Shown: positions 1 through 13,500, counted from the stretch's first letter. The stretch is DNA of 64,000 nt from Deinandra increscens subsp. villosa (GCA_039602395.1 JBCNJP010000007.1:121554957-121618956); one strand, 5' to 3'. Notes: generated by a model not told the origin, from the sequence alone. Translations and numbers: made by a program.

Positions 1-403
1 GTGAATCAAGCTGTAACCCAATACAATTTTAACTTAATTACAAATCTATTACTAGATTTAAATACTTTGATCAAATCCAAACGAAGTACTTGATTTCAGT
101 AAGTTTTAATTAAATTAAATATTTGTTATAATAAAAATAGTTAAAATGGAATAAATCTTGATGAAACGTAAGTCATTTAGATAGCATGGAGTTCTAGTCT
201 TAATATAACTTATGTTTTAACAAGAAGATCTATGAAAAAATCATTTATATTATTTTAATTCTTAATAGATCTTATTGTTCTTAACAAACTTTTTGAGACA
301 CAAAATTCATTTAGATAGCATGGAGTTCTAGTCTTAATATAACTTATATTAAGAATAACTTATGATACAAAATTAAAACAAAAAGGGAAAGCCAAAAAAA
401 ACT
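1..403. other. AT-rich intergenic DNA
   Basis: No gene seen. The only structure is an exact 41-bp direct repeat, listed separately. The rest is low-complexity AT-rich sequence. Confidence 0.6.
173..347 (+). repeat. 41-bp exact direct repeat, two copies
   Basis: Positions 173-213 and 307-347 are the same 41 bases, beginning tcatttagatagcatggag. The 93-bp spacer is AT-rich. It looks like a local duplication, and no coding or TE context was recognised. Confidence 0.85.
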
Positions 404-807
404 GGGAGTGTTTGCGATTGAGTTTTAAAAGTGGTTATTGGCTTATTAGTTTTTTCAAAAAGTTAATAAATCAAAATAGTATTTGGCAGATGAAAAAACT
501 ATTTTTCTTTTTAACTTTTTGGAAAGTGTCGAAAAGTTATTTTAAAAAGTCATAAAAACTTGGTTTTTCAATTATGTAAATACCATAATACATTTATATA
601 ACCTTATACTCATCAAACCTTATACTTGTCTAATCTTATACTCACATAACATTTTTTTAGTCATTTTATATATAAAATAAACAATCTCACCGTAAAAGTT
701 AATCTAAATACTTTCTTAATAAAACTCATTTAAAAAAAATATTAAGTTAATAAACACTTTTGTATAAAGGCACTTTTAGCCTCAAATAAGCAATCCCAAA
801 TGCCCTC
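404..807. mobile_element. MITE-like element with imperfect terminal inverted repeats
   Basis: The left end gggagtgtttgcgattg is roughly the reverse complement of the right end caatcccaaatgccct. The interior is AT-rich and non-coding. Ends of the GGG...TTTGGGATTG kind occur on plant MITEs. I found no convincing target-site duplication, so family and exact ends are uncertain. Confidence 0.45.
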
Positions 808-860
808 TTATTCTCCCCCCAATGTATATTTGTAAATTATATTTGTTTATCATCTTCGTA

Positions 861-1045
861 GGGTGGGCCGCCGAGTTTCGTACGTTTGGCCGATATCGAG
901 GGTGGGCCGTCAAGTTTCGTACGGTTGACCGATATCCAGGGTGGGCCGAGTTTTACATACTTCGCGCCGAATTATTCAGGGCTCGCGCCAAATTATTCAG
1001 GACTCGCGCCGAATTATTCAGGGTTCGCGCCGAATTATTCAAGTG
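861..1045 (+). repeat. GC-rich minisatellite with 39-bp and 21-bp units
   Basis: Three units of a 39-bp repeat start at 861, 900 and 939, each beginning gggtgggccg. Four units of a 21-bp repeat start at 962, 983, 1004 and 1025, around tcgcgccgaattattcagg. The block sits in a GC-rich island (about 855-1440) inside AT-rich DNA. Frames stay open through it because both units are multiples of three, giving an apparent repetitive peptide. I do not regard that as a gene. It may be an internal segment of a transposon. Confidence 0.8.
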
Positions 1046-1735
1046 TGAACCATCCCCATTGGGCTTCACGGATTTACTCAGGTAATATCAATTTCTCGGC
1101 AGGTGTGGCACCGCGCTTTTCAGATGTGCAACACCATGTGCATTCTTACATAAGCATCCTTCATATTTCTCGGCCGACTTTCCCGTTTTCAATTTTCAAT
1201 GTTCCGCGGAGGACGATTGTAGAATACTCTTACCTCTCCCGAAGGCCACCGGCCATCGAAGAACTACCTTTCCTTTACGGAAAGCTACCAACGAACCAAG
1301 TAAGTTATTCATACCCCACATGCTTGCTTCTTCATTCGACTTGCGGTCATTGTTGTAAAACTCGTTTAAGGCGACCGTGTACTCACAACTTTCCGGTCTA
1401 CCGATTTGAGTTGCAACCATGCCTAAAGTCTACTTAAAATCTACTTAAAATCAGTGATGTGTTAGGTTTTTAATTTGGATGAAATCTGAAAATTTTAACT
1501 TAATTAAAATGGATTATAAGAGTAAAATTAATTATATTCTTTCTTCGATTATACGTATAAACAAAATCAAATGATCTTTTTTTTAAACCGGAAAATACAC
1601 CTTTAAAATTCATTTATTACCTGCTTTGTGAGATCTAAACTTTGACCACTTAAATGAGGATAAACACCATATATCAATAAAATAATTAGGAATGGTAACT
1701 TTTAAGTTGACTAGGTGCTAGTCCAACAGTAGTTC

Positions 1736-1787
1736 ACGTGACAATGGCACAAGGTGTTGTAACGTGACAATGGCACAAGGTGTTGTA
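1736..1787 (+). repeat. 26-bp tandem duplication
   Basis: Positions 1736-1761 and 1762-1787 are identical (acgtgacaatggcacaaggt...). Non-coding. Confidence 0.9.
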
Positions 1788-2174
1788 ATGTGATGCGGTT
1801 TTTTTGTTTATTATCTAAAAGCAATAAATTTAAGACGTTATTTGATGGTTTAATAGGTATAGTCGAGTGAATTTAGTAAATGAATTGACTTTGAGTTATA
1901 AATGGTGTAATAAGTATACTTGTCTAACCAATAATTTCTTTAATTTTTTTAGTAAACAAAAAGAGTCTTTTATGTTTTCATATAATTTGGATTAAGTTAT
2001 TTAACTAAGCTAATTATATTAGATATCTTTTAAGTTATATGAATGTTTGGAAAATGTCACTTTTATTTAACTTCATTAAATATTGTCCGTTAAGTAAAAT
2101 GAATGTAGTTTTGATATTTTACTAACCTTTTTTTAAACAAATAAAAAATAAAAATTTATCATCTCTATCTCTAA

Positions 2175-2449
2175 GGTTGTGTTTAACGCACTAGCTGAAA
2201 AACTAGCTGCTAGCTGATAAACCATAAGCTAGCTGATAAAAAACAATGTTTGGTAAAAACTACCTAATAAACTAGCTGAAATATATAAAATGACATAAAA
2301 GTATAAGTCATAAATGTAAATAAAGGTATTTATTTATAAGTTAGGGAATGGTAAAACTAAAAATATTATAAAATTTAGTTGAAACGCTACTCCAACTAGC
2401 TTTCCAAAAGCTAGTTTATAATCTAATTTATAGCGCGCCAAACACAACT
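2175..2449. mobile_element. Tourist/Harbinger-type MITE
   Basis: A 275-bp non-coding element with ends ggttgtgtttaacgc and gcgccaaacacaact, which are imperfect inverted repeats. It is flanked by the 3-bp duplication TAA (2172-2174 and 2450-2452). A TWA target duplication and a TGTTTGG-like terminus are typical of PIF/Harbinger MITEs. The interior is rich in the palindromic word agctagct. Confidence 0.75.
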
Positions 2450-2452
2450 TAA

Positions 2453-3435
2453 ATCTTTTATTTGTTTCTCAATCAGCTCTCTTCCTCTCCCCCTTAACAA
2501 ATCCTTATATTCTGAGATATATAATAATAATATCATACAGTTAATATAAAACTTCCCGAAACGCAAAGCCCTTGGGTCAAACGTGACAAGCCTTTCCGAA
2601 GGCTACGTTGTTGGTTGGAGAAGGGTTGCTGCTCTTGATGTTTAGCCCTTGGCCAACGACATGCCCTTAAGAATCCCTTTTTCTTTTTTCTTTTTTTAAA
2701 GCCGAACTATTTAACAAATATATCTAAAACATTTATCATAATATATAATATATAAATATTATAATTTATTAGTAATTTTAATTTCTTATTTATTTATTTA
2801 ATTATATAATGACTAATTTTTTTCTTTTTTCTAAAGCTAGTTTTGTAAACCTCCGATAAATAAACCATACAACACCAAACATTTTACACCAGTAGAAAAC
2901 AAATTTAAATTAAAAAAATATATAAAAATAATTTAAACTAAACATATTTAAACATAAATAAATAAATAATATACTTAATTTATTTAATAAAATAAAAAGC
3001 TAAATTTAATAAAATTGTTAGTTTTTTTTAACTAATGGTAACTTGTAAAAACTAATATGTTTAATTATTAATTTCATAAATAGATATAAAACTTATAACT
3101 AACCTTTAATATTTAATTCATAAATTAATTGATCATTAAATAAATAAAAGAATTAATATGTTTTACTATATAAATATAATGAATTAATATATTAAATAAA
3201 ATAAATAAAGATGTGAAAATAAAAAGAAGTATGTAGAAATGGTTGTGTTGGAGTTAAAAACTGGGTAGTCCTTGAGAATGACTCTTTTAGCGTGTAGTGT
3301 AGTGTAAAGTTATAATCAAGGTTTCATAGGTTGAATTAAACTGATTAAAAAAGTAGATGAAAGATCTGGTACAAAGGAATCAATGGTTCAAATCAAGTGT
3401 GAATCTAATCCAAATCTAAACAAAAATTATAATAA
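2453..3435. other. AT-rich intergenic DNA
   Basis: No gene or recognisable element. A short GC-richer patch lies at 2560-2670 and the remainder is strongly AT-rich. Confidence 0.55.
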
Positions 3436-3444
3436 TAATAATAA

Positions 3445-4632
3445 GAGTAAATTACATATTTTGTCCTTTAACTTTACCCGTTTTGCAACTTTTGTCCTTT
3501 ATCTTTTTTTGTTACACTTCATGTCCTTTAACTTTTTTATTCTTTCACCTTTTGTCCTTTTTAACGGATTCCGTTAAAATCCACCGTTAAGTCAAGGGTA
3601 TTTTTGTCTTTTTACTTTTTAGGGTAGAAAACATTACATATTTTGTCCTTTAACTTTGTCTGTTTTGCAATTCTTATCCTTTATCTTTTTTTTTGTTACA
3701 TTCTCTATCCTTTAACTTTTTTATTCTTTCATCTTTTGTCTTTTTTAACAGATTCTATTAAAATTTATCGTTAAGTCAAGGGTATTATTGTCTTTTTACT
3801 TTTAAAGGGTATTTATTATACTTAAATAAAGAGGAATGGTGTGTTATGTAAATCTGTAAAAAAAAATTCCTTTATCACCCCACCCCCACCCTAACCTTAA
3901 ACCATCACCGATGAAAACCTCACCCCCACTGTCGGTCGGCCGGCGACCTCCCATCGAACACTGTCGACGACCCTCCGGCGACCTCCCATCGACTTGACAT
4001 CGAGTTTGTTAAGGGTGGTCGTCGGTGAAGCAGGTAAACTGGTGACCGCCGACGTTTGGCGAGGAGACGGTGGAGGGTCGTCGGAGGTTTGGTCGGAGCA
4101 GCGAGGGCTCGGAGATGCGCCGAAAATCCGACCGGGAAAGAGGAGAGGGGGAGGGGGATCGAGACTGCCTTCTCTCAGAAACGAAAGTGGGGGTGGGTTG
4201 GGGTGGGGTGATAAAGGGAAAAAATACAGATTTACACAACACACCCTCCCTCTTTATATAAGTACAATAAATACCCCTAAAAAGTAAAAAAAAAAAATAC
4301 TCTTGACTTAACTGTGGATTTTAACGGAATCTGTTAAAAAGGACAAAATGTGAAAGAAAAAAGTTAAAGGATAGAGAATGTAACAAAAAAAGATAAAGGA
4401 TAAAAATTGCAAAACATATAAAGTTAAAGGACAAAATATGTAATTTTTTCTACCCTAAAAAATAAAAAGACAAAAATACCCTTGACTTAACGGTGGTTTT
4501 TAACGGAATCTGTTAAAAAGGACAAAAGATGAAAGAAAAAAAAAGTTAAAGGACAGAGAGTGTAACAAAAAAAGATAAAGGACAAAAGTCGCAAAACGGG
4601 TAAAGTTAAAGGACAAAATATGTAATTTACTC
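3445..4632. mobile_element. Non-autonomous MULE with long, internally duplicated terminal inverted repeats
   Basis: The left terminus gagtaaattacatattttg (from 3445) is matched by its reverse complement ending at 4632. The inverted repeats extend about 400 bp on each side. Within each arm, a unit of roughly 190 bp containing gtcctttaactttacc-like and ccgttaagtcaagggtat-like words occurs twice in tandem. The element is flanked by the 9-bp duplication taataataa (3436-3444 and 4633-4641), as for Mutator-like elements, although the left flank is an ATA microsatellite. The core (about 3880-4200) is GC-rich and codes for nothing recognisable. It could be a captured gene fragment (Pack-MULE), but no parent gene could be named. 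Confidence 0.8.
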
Positions 4633-4641
4633 TAATAATAA

Positions 4642-6616
4642 CGTGAAAAGAGATGAATAAGTAAAATGGGTAGAGCCTACAATTGATGACTTTTTCAAGT
4701 TCTCCCAAATGTTTTAAATATCTATAACTTTTTTATATGACACCATTTAAAAACACAATAAATCGAGCATTTTATTCTCTTTAATTCGAGTATAGTATTG
4801 TTATAGTTTTTATTTTATTTTAGTAAGAACTTTTTTTGAACTCATCTATGTGTACTCGTATACCTTGTGTAATTATGAAATATAGCTTGCATGATTATGA
4901 CATATAGCTTGCGTAATTATGACGTCATATAGCTTGCGTAATTATGAAATATATCTAGAAATATTATTAAATATAACTTGTGTGGTTATCATCAAACACG
5001 CACACACAATCTAACCCTTACTTCGTAACTTCACAAGAAAAAAAGTCTTTATATCATAATTTTTCCAAAAAAAAAAAATAACCCTCTTTTCTCAATGTTT
5101 ATAAAACACTTGGTTTCAGAAACATTAAACCCCTTGCATAGTTGAGTTGAAATCAGTGACAGATTCATGAATTTCTTTGAGCGGGGTTAAAAAATATAAG
5201 GTTAAAGCAATTCGACTAAAATTGCTAAATTGGGTCGGTGAAACGGGTCAAAATAGGTTGTTAAATCACGTATCAAATTCATTGGAATTTAAAGTACAAA
5301 TCTTGTTTTAACAATTAAAACCTATAGCAAATGAGTCAGGTAAAACACCTCGAGACATATATATGCTCATATAAATAGTCACATACACAAGCTATATTAT
5401 CTTTATAAAACAATATATTTTTTATATACTTAGCACTAAATGATAGCCCTTAACTGTCACATTTCTTTCTTCAATTAAATGGGTTAACTTAAATCAAGTC
5501 CGGTGGTCAGATAAAACAAATCGAATAAAAAAAAGGCTTGGTCAAAATAAGTCGGAAAAAAACAATTCATACCTATTTTTGCTTAAGAATGTTAAACTTT
5601 TCATTTTTTATTATTTAATTATATGATAAAGAAACTTTTTTACTAGTTACAATTAGTGCTCCTAATGGTATAGTAGTAAAAGAGTAAACTTCAAAAGTTT
5701 AAAAAATTCAAATAAAACTTAAAGGTTTGATTTGTATATTTTAATGAGAAGGAGTTATATATAAAATTGTAGTTCCAAAAGAACTTATCATTTAATTTAT
5801 TTTAAAGCAGAAATATTCATCTTCTTCTTCTCCTATTTATTCATGTCTTCTTCACCTGCAACTAGCAACACCAGTGTAAATCTTATTTCTTCATTAGCAA
5901 ATTTTCTTTTCTCTCTCTTTATTTTCCAAAGTTATTGGGGGCCTTTTAAGTTTTTATGAAGGGGCCTTCTTATAAAACCGAAAATTTCTCTACTATTCCG
6001 ATGAATCTCAGCGCCACCCGGGGGGGGGGGAGGGGATGGTTCTCACTATATATAATTTTTTTTAAATCGTAAAAAATTAGTAATTCGGCCCAAAAAAAGG
6101 GGAGGGGATGGAGGGGAGGGGGTGGGACCACTAACCTTCGCCCTTGCGGGTCCGATGATCAACCTGCAAACACAATCTGTGTGGGCTTAAAATCACATAT
6201 ACATCTATATTACTTTACTATGTCCATTACACATGGGGCATAATATTGGATGATTAATCTAGTGTATCAGCTTATGATATGTACACATTTAAGATTTTGA
6301 TTTATATTTCATCAGAGATAAGGTTTTGGTTCAGTATCCCGGTATTCGTTATGTGTCTAGTGCTACTTAGCTGGCTGCTGTTTTGACTAGAGGGTTACTT
6401 TGATGCTCTTAGTTACATTTTTCTGTTATTTCTAGCTATTCTTCCTCTTAATATATACATAGGAGGCCTTGTTTTGTATATCTTAATTGAATTGAGATAT
6501 CACCTTGCTTCACATTACCTTCATTTGAAGTCGATATGAAGAGACTTTTGGAGGGAGATCATGGACACATTGTTCATTTATTTTAATTATGATTATTCCT
6601 TTTCTCTTCTTACTTA
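4642..6616. other. Intergenic DNA and probable leader region upstream of the kinase-PP2 gene
   Basis: No coding region found. It contains a tandem repeat at 4868-4962 and a G-rich tract near 6016. The sequence just before 6617 is pyrimidine-rich and ends in tacttag, a plausible 3' splice site, so the downstream gene may have a leader intron. The transcription start was not located. Confidence 0.45.
4868..4962 (+). repeat. Short tandem repeat, about 27 bp, four degenerate units
   Basis: Repeated copies of a sequence like atagcttgcgtaattatga follow each other with small indels. Non-coding. Confidence 0.75.
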
Positions 6617-6632
6617 GGCAAATGGAAACATC

Positions 6633-7505
6633 ATGTCTTTTTCTCTCGAAGAGTTTGCTCCTTTACGAATCCCGCTTGAAGATATATCATTAGCCACCAA
6701 CAACTTCGCCGATGAAAACATCCTTGTACATGGTGGAGACGGGAAACTATACAAAGGACAGCTCAGCTGGCAGGGTCCATTAATCGACATTGTTGCACGA
6801 AGGCTAGAAGGTGTATACGGGCAAGGAGAGATTGAGTTATGGACAGAAGTTTCAATGCTTTCTAGTCACGAACACAAAAATCTGGTCTCTATTGTTGGTT
6901 TCTGTGATGAAAACGGTGAGAAGATCATCGTATACCAGCACACGGGTCATGGATGTCTCCTCCAACATATACCTGATAGAGAATTCACATGCTCCCAAAG
7001 GATACAAATATGTTTAGGCGTTGCGCACGCATTAAAATCCATCCATAACGATTTCGTGCATGGTGACATCAATGTCTCTAACATTTTAATTGATAATGAT
7101 TGGGAAGCCAAGGTATTTGGTTTTGGACTATCCACAAAATATCCTGGAAACTGGGAGCATCGCCTTCTCTTCTCTCACTATTTTGATACGTCCCCCGACA
7201 GAGATCCGGTGTATACAAACACCCTAGGAGTGACACCCAAGTATGATGTCTACTCTTTCGGCGTGTTATTGTATGATGTTTTTTGTGGCAAGAAACCTTC
7301 AGTTACAAGCTATGGTGAAGTGGAAAAACTGGATCAAATGATCGATGGGGATCTAAGAAAACAAATTCACACGCAGTCTTTGACCGTGCTCTCAAAAACA
7401 GCTTATGATTGCTTGAATCAACGGCGTGTGTATCGTCCAAGTATGGACCAGATTATCAAAGAACTTGAGAACGCACTGGAACTTCAAAAGGAACCTGAAA
7501 ATCTT
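6633..7505 (+). CDS. Exon 1: pseudokinase module 1
   Basis: Residues 1-291. It starts MSFSLEEFAPLRIPLEDI and ends in a phase-0 donor (gtaaga). The kinase fold is recognisable from the ATNNF entry, the YDVYSFGVLLYDVFCGK segment and the RPSMDQIIKELENAL end. The key residues are changed: VAVK lysine is Arg (about R56 in VARRL), HRD is HGD (143-145), and DFG is GFG (163-165). The catalytic-loop Asn (150) is kept. Likely catalytically dead. An ATG at 6622 in another frame opens a 23-codon ORF overlapping this start. If the following intron is retained, the reading adds a hydrophobic 16-residue tail before a stop. Confidence 0.85.
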
Positions 7506-10500
7506 GTAAGACCATATATCATTTTTTTTATTTCGTATTCCTTTATCTTTCTGTGATAATAATATTCTTGTTTATTAACCTGTTTTGGTTGTGGCAATTG
7601 TATTGAAGGAACCCTCAACTGTTGCAGATGAAGCTATATCATTCAGCATCACAGCGGTAAGTATTTTCATTTGTTTGTGCTTTTGGTGCCATGACGACTA
7701 AAACTGATTTAGGCCCATTTTTTCTTTTTTTTTGGGTGAAATTAAAGTAGAACTAACTAGTTGATTTAAGGCTTAACCATGTCTTTTGGTACCACAACTT
7801 TTCAAAGCAATCTTTAGCATTGCGGGTTATTTTACAAGATTTACATAACGTACTTATCCAGAAGATAAAATTAACTTCACCAAACAACCAACTATGCTAG
7901 ATTATTAGTATACTTATTAAAACTGTTTAGCTTACTCTCTATGCAACACACACACACACACCATATACAAGTGCAAATTCCACAACACCATTAATTGACA
8001 TATGTCACCGCTTAACATATATACCTTATTCACAAATCTCATTTTATAATGCCAAACACACCTGCTTTACTTAGTTATGAATATATATTTTTATTTGTGT
8101 GATTATGGGTCAGTACTTTTTGACTACATAGCAAGCATATTATTTATGTTACTTTCATTAACCTTCAAGTATGATTATCATGTGCACAATATATAATTCC
8201 TTCTCACTTAAAATATTATTTTGTAGAAGGAGAAATTGGAACACTTGAGGATTCCGATAAGTGAGATAATGTCGGCGACAAACAATTTTGATGATGACAA
8301 ATTTAAACTAGGGCAAGGCGGATATGGTACAGTGGTGAAAGCAGAACTTGAACATTTAGATATCCAAAATATATCCCCAGCGGATTGGATCGACAAAAAG
8401 GAACTGCCAAGAAAACGCAGCTTTGTAGCTATAAAACGCATAATAAAGGAAGGGGCGGAAGGGTTTCGTGCAGAAATTGAAATACTTGCCAGTTGTAACC
8501 ATCCAAACATCGTCGCTCTTCTTGGATTTTCTTTTGAAGATGATGAAATGATTCTTGTATTTGAGCTTGCTTCGAATGGAAGCCTTGATGATTGTTTGAA
8601 AGAAAATAAAATGGCTAATGTTACATGGGCAAAACGCATACAAATATGTCTTGATATTGCACACGGGTTGAAATATCTTCATGACAATTCGGAGGGCAAA
8701 CGGATGATAGTACACCGAGACGTAAAGAGTGCAAACATTTTGTTAGATGAGAAGTGGAATGCAAAGGTAGCTGATTTTGGGTTCTCCAAATTCAACCCCG
8801 TAGGAAATACACTCAAGAGCGCTTTTCTTTCCAAACACATTGTAGGAACAAGTGTGTACAAAGATCCAGATTATGTATCTTCAGGAACATATGCAAAAGC
8901 ATCTGACATTTACTCTTTTGGACTAGTCTTGTTCGAGATCTTATCTGGAAAGTTGGCCTTTGATTCAATTTACAACGACGAGGGGATAGCGATCGTTGCA
9001 AGACAACGTTACAGACAGGGAACAATAAAGGAATTGATAGATACTAATATGATGGAAGAAGATAATAAACACATTTTTACTGTAAATAAAGGACCTAATC
9101 AAAAGTCCTTGGACAAATTTACAAAAATTGCATACGAATGTTTGTCCCAAACTCAGAAAGAGCGTCCAAAAATGGAAACCATCATCAAGGAACTTGAGGA
9201 TGCATTACACCTTCAAGTAAGTGAATAGTTTGCAATCGTTATGAATTATTTTCCTTAATATTCTTGATCTTTAATAACAGCAGGTACGTACTTATTCATT
9301 ATCATTTTCAGAAATTTTAGGATTGATTGATTGAAGAACATTATCGTGGTGAATTTTAATCTCAGTACCCATGAAAATAACAATATAACTTCAACATTTA
9401 AACATATGAAAATATGTTTCCTATGCAACTTGTTTAAAAGTATACACAATATGTTGTCTATATTAGTATATTTAATGTACAAGTAGTTTTAAGAGTAAAT
9501 TGCAAATTTCGTCCTGAGGTTTGGGGTAAATTGCATTTCCTCTAAAATGTTTTTTTTATCTGAGATACAGTTAACTAAGTGATGCTATGATGTAGTGATG
9601 TACAATATTTCAATGCATATAACTGATTATATTAAGATGGACTGGTTATGACTTATGAGTAATTAAAAATATCAAAATATTTATAACACCCTTTCTCCTT
9701 CACAATCCACCGGACAACCACCACCATCACATTTCTCCTCATTTGACCCACAGTCCACCGGAACCAGCACCGTCTTACCCTCTTCCGATGAGTTGTCAAA
9801 CCCTCCAACGATTGTTCTCTCCTAACTCCCTGCACTATCTCTAAAATTTTCAAAACCGATGGGATCGATTCATAACCTAACTCGAATTCTCCGACCATAA
9901 AGCTTAATATTATACTTCTACGAAGATAAAATAAAAAATCAGAGCAAGAAAGAAGTAGCTAGTAAGATTGCACAATCATATTTGTTGAAATTATTCCTAG
10001 GACCAATTCAATTAAGTATTTGGTTTTTTTGTTCATTTCTTATTTTTAATTGTTGTGTAATTCTTTTTCATGTGAGTGGGTCATGTGAGGGGAAGTTGGA
10101 CTTAAAGACTTGTTGCTACTAGACTTGTGGATTGGATTAAAGGGCTGCTTGTTGGGCTGACTTGAATCTTAATTGTTGGCTTGGATGGACTAAGGCCCAG
10201 CTGGAATAAATGAAGATATGCAGTTGGATTATAGAGCGGTTCAAGGTTACGGGTCAGAGCTATATAAAAGAAAAGGTGCAGCTGGGATTAAGGGCTAACA
10301 CACATTCTTCATCAGCAGCTCTAGTCTTCTTCTCCCTGGTTCATATCGTCTGTTTAACTGTTCAAGTTCTTGGTTTACATCTTTGTCACTGATTTAGGGT
10401 TTTGATCTTTAATCTTGTTCATTAAGATCTGTTCGAGTCTTGTAATTTTGTTTCTCTGTATTCATCGAGTTTGTATCCAATTCGCTTGATCGTTGCATTC

Positions 10501-13500
10501 TTTGGGAATAAACATTCGGTTGGGGTATCATTGTTGATTCGATCTTAGAAATTTGACATGGTATCAGAGCGTATGGCTCTCCATTCTTGATCCTGGTCGA
10601 ATTAAATCATCTGGAGCGGTGTTCCTCTGAGTTGTTCTTCCGCTGTTATAATCAGGGTTTAAAACCCTAGCTCGAATCTGCTATATTCAAATTGGTGGTA
10701 CCTGACAAATCTGAATTGAATATCAAGACCAGTCAAATTTTGTGTTCTACAATTGAAGCGCTACTTGAAGAAAACCCCGAATCGGAACCCTAATACATCG
10801 CGTGCTCACCAAAACGGCATCCGATTGGAACTCTGTTGATTCTCCATAATTGGATTTATGGCTCGAAGAAAGGTCCTACTCGAATAAACCCGAGAACAGT
10901 TAGAAGCCGGGGAGATCTGATGTGATTCCTTATGTGTAGTTTTCCACAACCATCGAGACATCGATTAGGGTATTAAAATCTCTTGGTTCAGTTTTTTGTG
11001 GCTGGAGTCTAGTTCGTGATTTTTGGTTCATCCTCTGCTTTCGCTCAACCGGTTTTCATACACCTGTTAATTTTTCCAGAAGGTACTGCTTAGAATCTTT
11101 ATTCATGTGCTAATCAGTGCTGCAACAGTTGGATCTTGATCTGGAAGGTTTAGATGTGGTTGTGTGGATCATGAAATAAGCAAAGTTAGTTGTTTTCATT
11201 TTTTCACTTAAATCTGGTGACAACATCCGAAGGATTCTGTACACTGTTTACTTCAATTCGATAAATGATCACGAACTGCTCTTGTGTTTGTTACACTGAA
11301 AGCCGACGGCGGCCGTAAGTTTATGTTCTACCAGAACCCTAGCGCTGATGTCAACTACAAGATTGATGAAGAGTCTGCAGTGTTGTTATGGCCAGTGGAT
11401 TTATTTTCATCCTTAACATATATTGCTTGGAATACCCTTACTTGGGTGCATTTTGGTAAAGTTTTCCTATCTCTTTGTTTTGTATGTCTGAAATCTGGTT
11501 TGTAGCTCTTGTGTGATTTTTTTGTTTTGTTTGTTTGTTGCACTTATTCAACCTTGTTTACTTCTTGATCTGTCAACATGTTGCTAAGAATATATGTGAG
11601 GGTCTTGATTGTTTTGTGGTGTCTGTGATTTTTGAAATATTATGTTGACTCTGCTCGGTATATAGATCCATGTGGCAAGTAGATCCATGTGGCAAGGCTA
11701 ATATTTACTTGCCAAGACTTTGTTCTATTATCGTTTGTGTCTTCTGCTTTTATAAGGTTTTTGTGTTCAAGTAAAAGGGATGCTTGTGGCTTATGGTCCG
11801 TTTAAATTCATTTTGTAAAATGGCTTTTAGTGTGAGGAGTCTTGTTGTTATTGAACGCCCATTCTTGTCCTCTAATGATCATAGTGGTTGTTAAAATGGA
11901 AAAGTCATATGAGGTTTAAATAAAATATCATTACATAATGCTAGAAAAAAAAAATTTAATTTCATACTTTGGCTTGTAATTGTGTTATCTTGGTACTTCA
12001 TTTTTCAAATCTTGATATCCTTGTTCACTGTTTTCGTTTTTTAAAGATGTAATTAAACTGGTAAACAGGTTCAAGATTTAATTAAAATTGAGTAATTATG
12101 GGTAAGATTTTTATATTTCTAGCATGTTTGGTCTCTTGTGACTTGTTTGTTTCATTTGTAAAAAATTAGTGTCTATGATCGTTATGTCTTGTTAAACTTT
12201 GGTGTTCATTCTTCACGTAGGTTCACATGTTTCCATTTTTTTGGCATATATTTTTGAATCTTGCGATTCAAATTTTTGATGGTTCAGTATTTTGTAATAT
12301 TGTAAAAATTTCTTTTGATAAAAATCGAAATATCAAATGAGTCATCAAGGTTCTTACAACTTGTTTTTTATATTGATCCAATAGTTTTTTCAGACGTGGG
12401 TCTGAATTTTTTTTTAAATAAAAAAAACTCATGTGGTTTTTTTTTCTTCTATTAGCCTTGTTTTGAACTGTGTTAGGTATGTACTCTAGTTGTGAAATCG
12501 TGTGATTGTTTTATTCAACTAGAATTTGTTTTTTGGCTCTAAAGTTGTTATCTGATCTTTGAATCATGTGATTCTGTTATCAGGTCGTGTCTGAATTGTG
12601 TGGTTCAGATTGTTCTAAGTAGTGGGTTGTTTATCATTAGACCGTATCATTATGGTTTGTTTGACATGTTCTTTAAATCGTATAATGATGGTTTATTTGT
12701 CTAACCCATTTGTCGTTTTTTCTTGTTCTATTGTTTAGTTAATCGAACCAGGTGGTTTTTAATTTTTAACAAGTAGTATTGTCAAGATTGTTCTTGGTTA
12801 TGTTTCACAGCCTGTTTATATGTTTCTCCTGTGAGACATATTGTTTTCTTCTGGTTGCAGATCTTGTGTTTGTGTAGTAGATCAGAATTTTTTGTGTGGC
12901 TGTATTCTATATGCTGGTTGTTGAACTGTGTGGTTCATATGTCTTTACCAGTTATTTTTTTTTCAAGATTGTTCTTGGTTTTGACAGCTTTGTTGTTCTT
13001 CTTTGTTGTAAAATCATGTGATTTCATACAATTAGAAGTTGTTCTAGCTGTAAGATGTTATCTGATATAGGATCGTGTGATTTCTATATCAGATTTGTTT
13101 GAATCTTTGTGATTCTGTCTGTTGGCTGTGTTCTTGTAAAGTCATAAAAGTTTTTGAGTATATCAAATTAGTCTTTAAATTCTTTACAAAAGTTTTCACA
13201 TGCTTCTAGTTGTTCAGACGTAGAATTTTATGATTCGTTTTATGTGGGTTCAGTCTTTTTTTTTGTAAAGGTTGTGCTATCTTGAAGATGTATTTTTCAA
13301 TAGTGATTGCCTTTATCTCTCTGGTCTAGGATTCTTTATGTTTTGAGTCCGACCGTAGTGAGATTTGTGTGAGATCGTCGTGTTGTTGGTGATCTTATTT
13401 GTTTCGTATTCGTCTCTTTGAGACTTCATCGCTGATCCTTTCACTGGTCTAGGTGATGCTGATTTTTTTTTTACACTGGTCTAGGGTTGTTTGTAGATTC

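Noticed and set aside
886..1437. 183-codon open frame with APNYSG repeats
   Set aside because: Open only because of codon-multiple minisatellites; no family, no signal, unusual composition, and other frames are also open.
3994..4287. Overlapping 60-115 codon frames in the GC-rich MULE core
   Set aside because: Frames open on both strands, as expected from GC-rich palindromic DNA; no homologue recognised.
8236..9228. Separate kinase genes for each kinase exon (8236, 22405, 23824, 25188)
   Set aside because: Exons begin at acceptors, some without ATG, and end at phase-0 donors; the in-frame 12-exon join is a better explanation.
10210..10392. 60-codon frame repeated at 14921-15103
   Set aside because: Lies in both LTRs of the LARD-like element; not a gene.
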